Of a DNA stretch of 33,162 bases, positions 1-8,000 are shown in pieces (the stretch's first letter is position 1; every line of letters begins with the position of its first letter). The position numbers and the translations under genes were made by a program. The DNA lies in NCBI GenBank assembly GCA_022826515.1, contig JAJDUT010000096.1, positions 1 to 33,162 of the forward strand, written 5' to 3'. The notes under the pieces were generated by a model. That model had not been told where the DNA came from. It searched no databases and was given only the letters and a program-made list of their open reading frames with translations. The stretch comes from Candidatus Latescibacterota bacterium. Its GTDB lineage: Bacteria > Latescibacterota > UBA2968 > UBA8231.

Positions 1-185
1 ACGGTGACTGTGTCTCTCATAGTAATAGTGTCTCGTACGGTGACTGTGTCTCTCACAGTAATAGTATCTACTCTTGCTCCAAAGAATCCAGAACTAGTGC
101 TTCCTTTTCCTGCGTCACAGCCTGTCATTAGCATCAGACTCACGATGAATGCGAACAGGATGCCTACGACTCTTGGCCTTCGCAT
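1..185 (-). CDS. Lipoprotein with RDTVTV-type repeats, 5' part only
   Basis: The minus strand reads 61 codons from an ATG at 183-185 and leaves the window at the left edge, so only the N-terminus is present. It begins with a lipoprotein signal peptide: basic MRRPR, a hydrophobic stretch, and a lipobox Leu-Met-Thr-Gly-Cys with Cys at residue 23. A short Gly/Ser-rich linker follows. From about residue 40 a six-residue repeat of the form (V/I)-T-(V/M)-R-D-T recurs at least three times; it shows in DNA as the direct repeat acggtgactgtgtctct at 1 and 38. Similar DTV/T tracts occur as linkers in envelope proteins of several Gram-negative phyla (general knowledge). The protein is probably anchored in the outer membrane; its main domain lies outside the window. 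No clear Shine-Dalgarno sequence precedes the ATG, so the start rests on the signal peptide. Confidence 0.7.
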   Translation of the reverse strand, partial: MRRPRVVGILFAFIVSLMLMTGCDAGKGSTSSGFFGARVDTITVRDTVTVRDTITMRDTVT

Positions 186-281
186 CAATGCTGGTTGCAA
201 CTGAATCACGCTCGATCTTCTCTCAACTTTCTCAAGTGAGTCATCAATAACGAAAGGAACACCTCAGCAACAAAGTTTTCA

Positions 282-433
282 TCACTTTCGGTCGTCGAAG
301 GGGTTTGCCGTACTCGCTAGCAGCAGCCCTATCTCTCGCTTTGGCCTCATGTGGGCGTGAGACATCACCGTCATCTCAAGTACAACTGCGTCTTATCGTT
401 CACTTGGAGGCGTAGCTTTGACTCTACTTTGTC
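282..433 (-). pseudogene. Decayed 3' end of a Gfo/Idh/MocA oxidoreductase
   Basis: Read on the minus strand, this stretch encodes a relic of the C-terminus of an oxidoreductase like the neighbouring 731-1819 gene. The relic ends GLLLASTANPFDDRK and a TGA at 282-284; the intact gene ends GLPLAGTANPFDEWE. Upstream the match continues through an EM-x-x-M-x-HA motif. A one-base loss near 374-376 then breaks the frame. In the other frame TQLYL aligns with ARLYL of the intact gene, and weak similarity extends to about 430. Nothing upstream of that is recognisable, because the YgiT-like gene begins its stop codon at 440. This is a paralogue or duplicated copy that has lost its 5' part and acquired a frameshift. 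Confidence 0.7.
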
Positions 434-437
434 AGAC

Positions 438-692
438 TTAATGCAGGTTCGAGAAGTGTTCAACGGGAGTCTGAACCTCTTTGCTCGCTTTCTGTCCATG
501 TACATGGAGTTCGTTGAATCTCTTTTCTATACCTCTCAATACGAGACCTTCAAAGTACTGTTCGCCACAGTACGCGCATTGGAGACAGGGCACGTCATCC
601 ACAATGAGAAATTGGCCATTGTGCCGATAAATGTACTGGGTTTGACGAGGCTGAAGTTCCTTATGACCACAAAAAGAACATCCTGTTTTCAT
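438..692 (-). CDS. YgiT-type zinc-finger protein (MqsA N-terminal-like), orphan
   Basis: This is an 84-residue protein. The ATG at 690-692 is chosen because AGAGGTG lies four bases upstream; an in-frame start at 740 would run into the next gene. It shows the YgiT/MqsA N-terminal zinc-finger pattern: Cys5-x-x-Cys8-Gly, an aromatic stretch with Tyr20/Tyr22, a Val34-Pro35 turn, and Cys39-x-x-Cys42-Gly-Glu. In the family such proteins are antitoxins or toxin-associated regulators, usually next to an MqsR, HigB or DUF4258-type toxin. No such partner is adjacent here; the only DUF4258 gene in the window is 18 kb away with a different partner. The C-terminal helix-turn-helix of full MqsA is absent, as in many short YgiT proteins. 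It lies between a decayed oxidoreductase fragment and an intact oxidoreductase, which suggests it arrived by insertion. Confidence 0.75.
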   Translation of the reverse strand: MKTGCSFCGHKELQPRQTQYIYRHNGQFLIVDDVPCLQCAYCGEQYFEGLVLRGIEKRFNELHVHGQKASKEVQTPVEHFSNLH

Positions 693-730
693 CAGGCACC
701 TCTTTGTGTTGCTTAACTTGGTGACTTCCC

Positions 731-1819
731 TCACTCCCACTCGTCAAACGGATTCGCCGTGCCCGCCAGCGGCAGCCCAACCCGTGCTCCAGCCCTATGC
801 GAGGCGTGGGCCATCATCGCCATTTCTAGGTAGAGCCGCGCATTCTCCAGCCCTACCAACTCCCACTCTGGCTCCTTGCCTTCAATCATGTCGATCATAG
901 ACCGCGCCATGCGGCGGTGCGCGTTGAGCCACTTGTGCTCGTCCGGCGGCGGCGACGAAGGCACGACCTCCCAGCGCGGATCGTCGATCAGCCCAGGGTT
1001 GACCAGCGGGTGGTAGTAAATGTCCGGCAGATTGACCATCGGCCCAGGCAGCGACAAGGTCCCTTCCGTCCCGTGAATGTCGATGCGATAGGGATTATCC
1101 TTCCCATCGCCCCGGTACGACTCAAAATCAGCAGCGACGCCGCCCGGAAACTCGTAGTACGCCTTGATCCCGTCCCCAGCCACTAAGCCCATCCCTTCGA
1201 CACCTTCCTTTACATCCGCCGGCGTCGCGCTGCGCCCATCCTGCGTCAGATGCGCATGGCACCACAGCGGCGCACCAAACAACTGCCAGAGAAAGTCAAA
1301 GAAATGCGGATACAAATCCAAAAACAGTTGATCCCCACCGTGCGCGCCGCCCATCCCATAGATCCGACACAGCCGCGGCTGGCCGATCTTCCCCGCCTTA
1401 ATTTCCGGAATCGCCACCCTCTGGATCGGCGGATGCCCCCGCCACGGATGCGCCACTACCACCCTCACCCCGGCTTTATCGCACGCTGCAATCATCTGGT
1501 CCACTTCGGCAACCGAAGCCGCCACTGGCTTTTCGAGATACACATGCGCCCCCCGCTCCACGCAATTGAGCACCAACGCCGAGTGATCGCCGATCTCCCG
1601 CGACGCCACTACCGCGATATCCGGCTGCTCCTCCTCTAACATCTGCACGTAATCGGCGTATCCCTTGGGTGCTCCGGTCTTGGCAACAGTGGCTTGGCGT
1701 CCCGCCTCGTCGGGGTCGGCCAGTGCCACAATCTCCGCGCCTTCCACCCCGACAAACGCCATGTCGAGATAGTGGCCGTAGTTGCCGCGACCCGTGTGTC
1801 CAATAATGCCAACGCGCAT
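731..1819 (-). CDS. Gfo/Idh/MocA family NAD(P)-dependent oxidoreductase
   Basis: A 362-residue protein of normal length for the family. The N-terminal Rossmann fold starts at residue 3 with the dinucleotide-binding loop GIIGHTGRGNYG. An acidic residue, Asp35, ends the second strand and suggests NAD preference. The family signature Glu96-Lys97-Pro98 (YLEKPVA) supplies the likely catalytic lysine. The C-terminal two-thirds forms the substrate-binding beta-sheet domain, with His-rich segments AHPWRGHPP and YPHFFDF. Such enzymes oxidise or reduce sugars, inositols and related polyols; the substrate cannot be read from sequence. The ATG is supported by GAAAGGA six bases upstream. It lies downstream of a second family member on the same strand, so the two may act together on one carbohydrate. 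Confidence 0.9.
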   Translation of the reverse strand: MRVGIIGHTGRGNYGHYLDMAFVGVEGAEIVALADPDEAGRQATVAKTGAPKGYADYVQMLEEEQPDIAVVASREIGDHSALVLNCVERGAHVYLEKPVAASVAEVDQMIAACDKAGVRVVVAHPWRGHPPIQRVAIPEIKAGKIGQPRLCRIYGMGGAHGGDQLFLDLYPHFFDFLWQLFGAPLWCHAHLTQDGRSATPADVKEGVEGMGLVAGDGIKAYYEFPGGVAADFESYRGDGKDNPYRIDIHGTEGTLSLPGPMVNLPDIYYHPLVNPGLIDDPRWEVVPSSPPPDEHKWLNAHRRMARSMIDMIEGKEPEWELVGLENARLYLEMAMMAHASHRAGARVGLPLAGTANPFDEWE

Positions 1820-1861
1820 GATTCGTCCTTTCTTTGTAAAGGGCAGATCCTATTAAAGTCG

Positions 1862-1906
1862 TCTTGTGCATCCTAATTCTGCGTCCATCTGCGTCCATCT
1901 GCGGAT
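1862..1906. repeat. Intergenic repeat copy A (10-bp period TCTGCGTCCA)
   Basis: The stretch contains two units of tctgcgtcca followed by tctgcgga, preceded by tcttgtgcatccta. An almost identical copy lies at 27349-27392. Copy A fills the 3' side of the gap between two oxidoreductase genes; its last base is the first base of the TAA (minus strand) of the 1906-2907 gene. It has no coding potential of its own. Similar TCTGCGT/CCATCTGCG strings are familiar in intergenic DNA of many environmental bacteria (general recollection). Confidence 0.8.
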
Positions 1907-2907
1907 TACAATTCCACCGCCCGTCCCATCTCCATAGACTCCTTCACCGCGTCTAACACCCGCATCTGCGCAACGCTGTGCTCCGGCGTGATCCGATGCT
2001 CCCGCTCCTCAGCTAAGCACTCGCACAGGTGCTGCAACTGCAATGCAAACTGAAAGCACGGCGGGATTTCGACGACCTCCACCCCGCTCGGCGTGCGATG
2101 TTCTATGGTCACGGCTCGGTTCTCGTTATTCCAAACCTGATCTAGCCGCAGCATCCCGCGATGCCCGGAAATTTCCGCGTACTGAGAACTGAACGTATTA
2201 AAACCCACGGAAATCTGCGCGGTACGGCCCCCGGAAAAAACCAGCACAATCGACGCGGCATCATCGGTCTCCAAGCCCAACTGCTGCGCGGCAAACACCC
2301 GCTCCGGCTCCTCGCCAAATATGAACCGCGCGTGGTGAACGTTGTAACAAGCCAAATCGTAGATACTGCCGCCGCCTTTGGCCTTGTTGAAACGCCAATT
2401 CGACTCGGGCGTGCGCTCTTGGAGCGGGGCACCCGAACTAGTGCAAAACGTGCTCCGCACGCCGACCAAGTCGCCGATCGCGCCGGCGTCGAGCATGGCC
2501 TTGGCCCGCAAGTGCATGGGGTGATGGCGGAACTTAAACGCCTCGGCCACGAGGACGCGGTTTCTCCTGCCAGCCGCGACAAAGGCCGCTGCTTCGGCCG
2601 CGTTTTGGGTGAAGGGCTTTTCGCAGAGCACGGCTTTTACCCGCCCCGAATCGCAGATCTGAATCCCGGTCTCCGCGTGAAAAGCACCCCAAGTGCAGAT
2701 GATGGCAATGTCCAGCTCGGCTTCGTGAAGCATGGCGTCGAGCTCGGTGTAGCGCGCTGCAACGCCAAACTCCTCGCCGTAGCGCGCTAGCTGTTCGGCG
2801 GACACGTCGCAGATGGCGACGAGTTCGGCCTCGGCAATCTGTTGGCAGGCCGTGCCGTGAGCGCGGGCGATACCACCCGTCCCCACGAGGCCGACGCGAT
2901 AGGCCAC
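1906..2907 (-). CDS. Gfo/Idh/MocA family oxidoreductase
   Basis: A 333-residue oxidoreductase. Its N-terminal nucleotide-binding loop GLVGTGGIARAHG is the classic GxGxxG of the family, and Asp34 ends the next strand. The catalytic signature Cys95-Glu96-Lys97-Pro98 follows at the usual distance. The C-terminal domain contains the GGGSIYDLACYNVHHARF segment, where families of this type place the second catalytic residues (Asp and His). The start is a GTG at 2905-2907 with AAGGAGG five bases upstream. It is only distantly similar to the downstream 731-1819 gene, so the pair is not a recent duplication. The 86-bp gap between them holds an interspersed repeat. The reaction is probably oxidation of a sugar or polyol hydroxyl; the substrate is unknown. 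Confidence 0.9.
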   Translation of the reverse strand: MAYRVGLVGTGGIARAHGTACQQIAEAELVAICDVSAEQLARYGEEFGVAARYTELDAMLHEAELDIAIICTWGAFHAETGIQICDSGRVKAVLCEKPFTQNAAEAAAFVAAGRRNRVLVAEAFKFRHHPMHLRAKAMLDAGAIGDLVGVRSTFCTSSGAPLQERTPESNWRFNKAKGGGSIYDLACYNVHHARFIFGEEPERVFAAQQLGLETDDAASIVLVFSGGRTAQISVGFNTFSSQYAEISGHRGMLRLDQVWNNENRAVTIEHRTPSGVEVVEIPPCFQFALQLQHLCECLAEEREHRITPEHSVAQMRVLDAVKESMEMGRAVEL

Positions 2908-2926
2908 GGCATCCTCCTTGCTATGG

Positions 2927-3394
2927 TTATATCTGTGGGCTTAGGTCTTTGGGTTCAAAAAGTTGCGGCCGCAGGTAGATGGGCGCGCCGAGGCGCGTCA
3001 CCAGCACCATGCCGTCGCTGGGCCGACAGTCGAGCACCCACTCTCCAGCCTCGGTTTCAATGTACAAGTTGGCGTGAAAGGTGTCGTCCTTGATGCTGTG
3101 GACGACGAGGTGCTGCACCTTGCCTTGCAGCTTCTCCAGCATCGCTTCCAACAGATCGTAGGCCAGCGGGCGCGGGAAGTCCTCGTCCTGCATGGCTCTG
3201 ACTAACGCCCGCGCCTCGCAGTGGCCGATGATGATGGGCAGCGGCGGCACATCGTCTCCTTTGAGCACGACCGCCACCCCATCGGCACCGAAGTCGCGCA
3301 CATTGACAATTTTGGCGGGAATGAGGTCAGCAGGGGGTTCTCGGCCACAGGCTACCAGCGCAAGGGCCGCCAAGGCCACGAGGAGCCGTTTCAT
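2927..3394 (-). CDS. Bifunctional nuclease (BFN/DUF151) domain lipoprotein
   Basis: A 155-residue protein starting at the ATG 3392-3394, with AAAAGGAGC eight bases upstream. Residues 1-16 form a lipoprotein signal peptide (MKRLLVALAALALVAC) with lipobox Leu-Val-Ala-Cys16. The rest matches the BFN domain: the LPIIIGHCEA stretch (family LPIxIGxxEA), RPLAYDLL (family RPxTHDLL), and CRPSDGMVLVTRLGAPIYL (family ARPSDAIALAxRxxxPIxV). Family members are usually cytosolic and are reported to act as nucleases or stress-response factors. Here the predicted protein is exported and lipidated, so a nucleic-acid role is doubtful. It is 19 bp downstream of the oxidoreductase 1906-2907 start, but it is transcribed in the same direction and precedes it, so the two could share a transcript. 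Confidence 0.82.
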   Translation of the reverse strand: MKRLLVALAALALVACGREPPADLIPAKIVNVRDFGADGVAVVLKGDDVPPLPIIIGHCEARALVRAMQDEDFPRPLAYDLLEAMLEKLQGKVQHLVVHSIKDDTFHANLYIETEAGEWVLDCRPSDGMVLVTRLGAPIYLRPQLFEPKDLSPQI

Positions 3395-3591
3395 TATATT
3401 GCTCCTTTTCGGTTTGAGTCTTTTGCACACGGCCAATTATAGGGGCTATAGCTGCGGCCTGCAAAAGTGAACGGGGTGCTTTACGGTAGTCCTTCAGTAG
3501 CCTTGGCACGAGCGGCAGCAGCATAAAAAAATGAAAGAGCACGGGAATGAATAGAATCAATCGATGGTCTAATAGGCAGTTCAACCAATTG

Positions 3592-3641
3592 AGAACTGAC
3601 CAGTCAGTTCTATTGACAAAGATTGCAACCTCATCTAAATT
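3592..3641 (+). promoter_or_regulatory. Operator-promoter unit 1 of the RND operon
   Basis: A near-perfect palindrome AGAACTGACCAGTCAGTTCT (3592-3611; 9-bp arms around a CA centre) is followed after one base by a consensus -35 TTGACA (3613-3618), a 17-bp spacer and a -10-like TAAATT (3636-3641). The arrangement recurs 57 bp further on. Palindromes of this size beside the -35 box are typical of TetR-family operators (general knowledge). The regulator is not identified; a TetR gene occurs at 19303. Confidence 0.7.
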
Positions 3642-3648
3642 ATCTACC

Positions 3649-3698
3649 AGAACTGACCAGTCAGTTCTATTGACAAGGATCGAGGCCTCGTCTATACT
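3649..3698 (+). promoter_or_regulatory. Operator-promoter unit 2 of the RND operon
   Basis: This is the second copy of the same module: an identical 20-bp palindrome at 3649-3668, TTGACA at 3670-3675, a 17-bp spacer, and a better -10, TATACT (3693-3698). It should start transcription near 3705, about 60 bases before the adaptor gene. The rest of the gap (3395-3591) shows no gene or convincing signal. Confidence 0.75.
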
Positions 3699-3765
3699 TC
3701 TTGGCGACACACGCCAAAGAAAGGATTCCCGTGGACGAAACACACATGACTAGGATCTGCTCCAT

Positions 3766-5088
3766 ATGACAACTCGCCAATATACGCTGTCCATCAGCAG
3801 CGTCTTCCTACTCGCGCTAGGCTGCGGCGACGAGGAAGACGCACAGCAACCCGGCGGCATGCGCGGCGGTTGGGGAGGGCGCGAAGCAGCGGCCATTCCG
3901 GTCAAAGGCGAGAAGGTCACGCGCGGCGACATGAGCGCCTACATTGAGACGTATTCCCGCCTCGAAGCCGAGCGCCGAGTCAGCGTCTCGGCGCGTACGA
4001 CCGGCTTACTCGAAGAGCTCGCGGCCGAGGAGGGCGACCAAGTGCGCCAGGGCCAAGTGATGGTCCGCCTCAACAAGGATGAACTGAGCCTAAACTTGCG
4101 CCAAGCCGAAGAGGCTTTTGCCGACGCCAGCACCAACTACGACCGCATCAAGGCGCTGTACGAGCGCAGCATGGTCAGCCAATCCGAATACGACGCGGCT
4201 CACCTCCGCTTGGACAACGCCAAGATCTCCCTCGAAGAAGCCCAGCTCAATCTCGCGTACGCAGACGTTACCGCGCCGATTGCCGGCGTCGTCACCCAGC
4301 GGTTGGTCGAAGTGGGCGACCTAGTGCGCGGCAATCAAGAAGTTTTCGTCATCGCAGACCGCGACCCGCTGTTGGTGCGCATCTTCGCGCCCGAGCAGCG
4401 CATGTACCAGTTGCACCCGGGCCAAGAGGCCACTATCGCGGTCGAAGCCCTGCCCGACACCAGCTTCCGCGGCCGCATCCGCATGATTAGTCCAGAGGTC
4501 GATCCCGCCAGCGGCACCGTCAAGGTCACCCTCGAAGTTGCCAGTGACGGCTTACTCAAACCGGGGATGTTCGCCACAGTGCGCATTATTACCGAGCGGC
4601 GGCCCCAAACCTTGATCGTCCCCAAGAAGGCCCTAATCCTCGAAACTGACGAGGACGACGTCTTCCTCATCGAGAACAGCACAGTGCGCCGAGTCGCTGT
4701 CGAGTTGGGCTTTGTCGAGGGCGATCAAGTCGAGATCGTCTCCGGCCTCCAAGAAGGCGACCAAGTAGTGACCGTCGGCCACGAGGGCCTCAAGGACGGT
4801 GCGGCCGTGCGACTGGCCGGTGAGGGCCTACCGACTGCGGAAGAATTGGCCGCCTCAGAGTCCGCTGGCCCCCGAGGCGAAGGCTTCGGTCCGCCCGGGG
4901 GTAGGGGCGGCTGGCAGGGCGGCGGCCTGCCCGACAGCTTGCGCCAAATCATCGCCGAGTACCGTCGCCAGGGCAAACCCCTGCCCGACAGCTTGCGCCA
5001 AGTTCTGCGCGCAATGCGCGAGCAGGGCGGCGGGGGCGGGGGCTGGCAAGGTAGGGGTAGGGGCGAAGGTAGGGGTAGAGGCCAGTGA
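3766..5088 (+). CDS. RND efflux periplasmic adaptor (membrane fusion protein), lipoprotein
   Basis: A 440-residue adaptor that links inner-membrane RND pumps to an outer-membrane channel. The N-terminus is a signal peptide ending LLALGC, with Cys20 the probable lipidation site (a non-canonical lipobox). Order of domains: beta-barrel and lipoyl-like strands from about 50 (GLLEELAAEEGDQVRQGQ at about 79-96), an alpha-hairpin at about 105-160, the second lipoyl half with the APIAGVVTQR motif, and a beta-barrel/MP domain to about 350. The C-terminal 85 residues are an unusual Gly/Arg/Gln-rich extension containing two LPDSLRQ segments (388 and 406) encoded by identical 21-bp DNA. The Shine-Dalgarno is weak (AGGA at 3752). 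A seven-codon ORF (3746-3769) ends across the ATG and might couple translation. The stop overlaps the next GTG. Confidence 0.92.
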   Translation: MTTRQYTLSISSVFLLALGCGDEEDAQQPGGMRGGWGGREAAAIPVKGEKVTRGDMSAYIETYSRLEAERRVSVSARTTGLLEELAAEEGDQVRQGQVMVRLNKDELSLNLRQAEEAFADASTNYDRIKALYERSMVSQSEYDAAHLRLDNAKISLEEAQLNLAYADVTAPIAGVVTQRLVEVGDLVRGNQEVFVIADRDPLLVRIFAPEQRMYQLHPGQEATIAVEALPDTSFRGRIRMISPEVDPASGTVKVTLEVASDGLLKPGMFATVRIITERRPQTLIVPKKALILETDEDDVFLIENSTVRRVAVELGFVEGDQVEIVSGLQEGDQVVTVGHEGLKDGAAVRLAGEGLPTAEELAASESAGPRGEGFGPPGGRGGWQGGGLPDSLRQIIAEYRRQGKPLPDSLRQVLRAMREQGGGGGGWQGRGRGEGRGRGQ

Positions 5089-8000
5089 AACTCGTCGAAT
5101 TTTCCACTCGCCGCCGCGTCACGGTGGCGATGCTGATGGTGGCGATTATCGCCTTTGGCGGCGTGGGTTTTTCGCGCCTAGCCGTCAACCTCCTGCCGGA
5201 CATCACCTATCCCACCATCACCGTCCGCACCGAATACGAGGGCGTGGCCCCCCTCGAAATCGAGCGCCTCATTTCCGAGCCGGTCGAAGGCTTGGTCGGC
5301 GTGGTCAGCAACGTGGTCCGCGTCTCGTCGATTTCGCGGCCGGGCATCTCCGATGTAGTCGTTGAGTTCGGCTGGGGCACCAACATGGACTTTGCCTCGC
5401 TCGACATCCGCGAAAAGCTCGACTTGTCCAACCTACCGCGCGACGCCGACAAGCCCATCCTCTTGCGCTTCGACCCCTCGCTCGACCCCATAATGCGCTT
5501 GGCTTTCTACGGCAATTTGAGCCTGATGGAGATGCGGCGCATCGCCGAAGAGCGGCTGCGCCCGGACCTCGAAAGCCTCGAAGGCGTAGCAGCCGTCCGC
5601 ATCAACGGCGGCCTCGAAGAAGAAATTCAAGTCGAGGTCGAAGCCCAGCGCCTAGCTTATCTCGGCATCTCCATTAACCAAGTCACCAGCCGCCTCGCCG
5701 CGGAAAACGTCAACCTAACCGGCGGGATGCTCAAAGACGGCGAGGCCGAGTTCCTCGTCCGCACCCTCAACGAGTTCCAAGGCATCGACGAGATTGGCGA
5801 AATCGTCGTCGGCCAGATCAACCGCGCGCCGATCAAGCTCAAGGACATGGGTCGCGTCTTTCGCGGCCACCGCGAGCGCGATCTCGTCACCCGCATTAAC
5901 GGCCGCGAGGGCGTCGAGGTCTCGGTCTTCAAGGAAGGCGACGCCAACACCGTCCAAGTCAGCGCCGCGGTCCAAGAGCGCTTGGACGAATTTCTCGCCG
6001 AGAATGCCACGCTGCTCCAAGACAGCGGCATGGAAGTGGTCTTCAACCAAGCGACCTTTATCCAACAGGCCGTTGACGAGGTGCTCAATACCGCCATCCT
6101 CGGCGGCATCCTCGCCGTCATCGTGCTCTTCCTCTTCCTCCGCGACCTCAAAAGCACCGCCATCATCGGCCTCTCGATCCCCCTCTCGGTAGTGGCGACC
6201 TTTTTCCTGATGTTCGGCACGGACGTAAGTCTCAACATCATGTCGCTGGGCGGGCTAGCTTTGGGGGTCGGGATGCTGGTTGACAACTCCATTGTGGTCT
6301 TGGAGAGCGTGCAGCGCTACCGCGACCAAGGGCTTAACGTCTTAGCCGCGGCCGTGCGCGGTGCCAGCGAGGTCGGCCGCGCCGTCATCGCCGCTACTAC
6401 CACCACCATCTGCGTGTTTTTGCCCATCGTCTTCGTCGAAGGGGTTGCCGGCCAACTCTTCCGTGATCAGGCCCTGACCGTCACCTATTCGCTAGTCGCC
6501 TCGCTCGTGGTCGCCTTGATGTTAATCCCCATGCTCTCGTCGCTGAGCCTCGAAAGCATGATTGCCGAGCGGGAAGAGATCGGCCCCAAACGCGGCCTTC
6601 AAGGGCCCGCGTTCCTGATTCGTCTGATCCGCGCCATAGCTCGCGGTGCTGGCCGCGTCTTCTCCACCCTGCTCTTCCCGCTGTACTGGCTCTTCGACCT
6701 CGTCTTCAACGCGCTCAACAAAGCGTATCCGCTCCTTTTGAACTGGGCACTGCGTCGCCGCCTGATCGTCCTCGTCATCTTTATCGCGATAGGAGCTTTA
6801 GTCCTCGAACGGTCACGCATCTTGGGACTAGAGCTAATCCCGGAGATGAGCCAAGGCGAATTCCTCGTCGATCTCGAATGGCGCGCTGGCACTCCGCTGG
6901 AACAGACCGCCATCCAAGTCGCCGCCATTGACCGGCAGGTCCGCAGTCTCGATGGCATCGCCTCGGTCTTTGCCCTCGTCGGTAGCAGCGCCCAAGCCGG
7001 CGGCACGGCTGCGGACAAAAAGGAACACACCGCCCACCTCCTCGTGCGGCTCGCGCCAGAGGTCGGCGAAGAGGAGGCCATCGAAGCAGTGCGCGATCTC
7101 CTTGGGGACATCCCCGAACTGAAATACAAATTCTCGCGGCCCGCTTATTTTTCTTTCCGCACCCCGGTAGAGGTGGAAATCCGCGGCTACAGTCTAAGCA
7201 CCCTCGACCTGTTGGCCGACGAAGCGGTCGAGCGCATGCACACCATCCCCGGGCTGACCGACATCCGCTCGAGCACGGCCGGCGGCCAACCCGAAGTCCA
7301 GATTTTCTTCGACCGCCGGCGCGTCGCCGAGTTGGGCACCACCGTGCAGAATATCGGCGAGTTGTTGCGCAACAAGCTGCAAGGCGACGTCGCCACCGAG
7401 TTGGCGCGCCGCGACCGCAAGGTCGATATCCGGGTCCGCGCGCTCGACGAAGAACGCCAGACCGTCGCCGACCTCAAGCAGATGATCGTCAGCCCGGCCT
7501 CCTACGCCGTGCCCGTCGCGCTCGAATCGGTCGCTGAAGTGCGGGCTGTTGATGGCCCCGCCGAGATTCGCCGCCTCGACCAAGAGCGCGTCGCCGTCAT
7601 CTCGGCCAACCTCGACGGACGCGATCTGGGCGGCGTAGCAGAGGAGATCGAAACCACCCTCGCCGACTTGCCCCTGCCCGAGGGCTTCACCGTGTCGATC
7701 GGCGGCCAGAACGAGGAAATGGTCCGCTCCTTCGACAGCATGAAATTCGCCCTGCTGTTGGCCGTATTCTTGGTCTATTTAGTGATGGCCTCGCAATTTG
7801 AATCGCTGTTGCACCCGCTGGTCATCATGTTCACCATTCCCTTGGGGCTGATCGGCAGCGCCCTCGGCCTGCTCGCGACGGGCACCACCATCAGCGTGGT
7901 CGTGCTCATTGGCCTAATCATGCTCGCCGGTATTGTCGTCAACAACGCCATCGTGCTCGTCGATTACATCAACCGTCTGCGCCGCGACGAGGGCATGGAA

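Noticed and set aside
351..716. Plus-strand 121-codon frame
   Set aside because: It is antisense to the YgiT gene and the oxidoreductase relic, both of which have recognisable family motifs.
3327..3743. Minus-strand 138-codon frame across the operator region
   Set aside because: Its repeated VNRTDWSVL segments are just the translation of the duplicated operator/promoter DNA, and it overlaps the BFN signal-peptide gene in another frame.
3746..3769. Seven-codon ORF overlapping the RND adaptor start
   Set aside because: Its stop overlaps the adaptor ATG, which could mean coupling, but it has no ribosome site of its own and nothing distinguishes it from chance.
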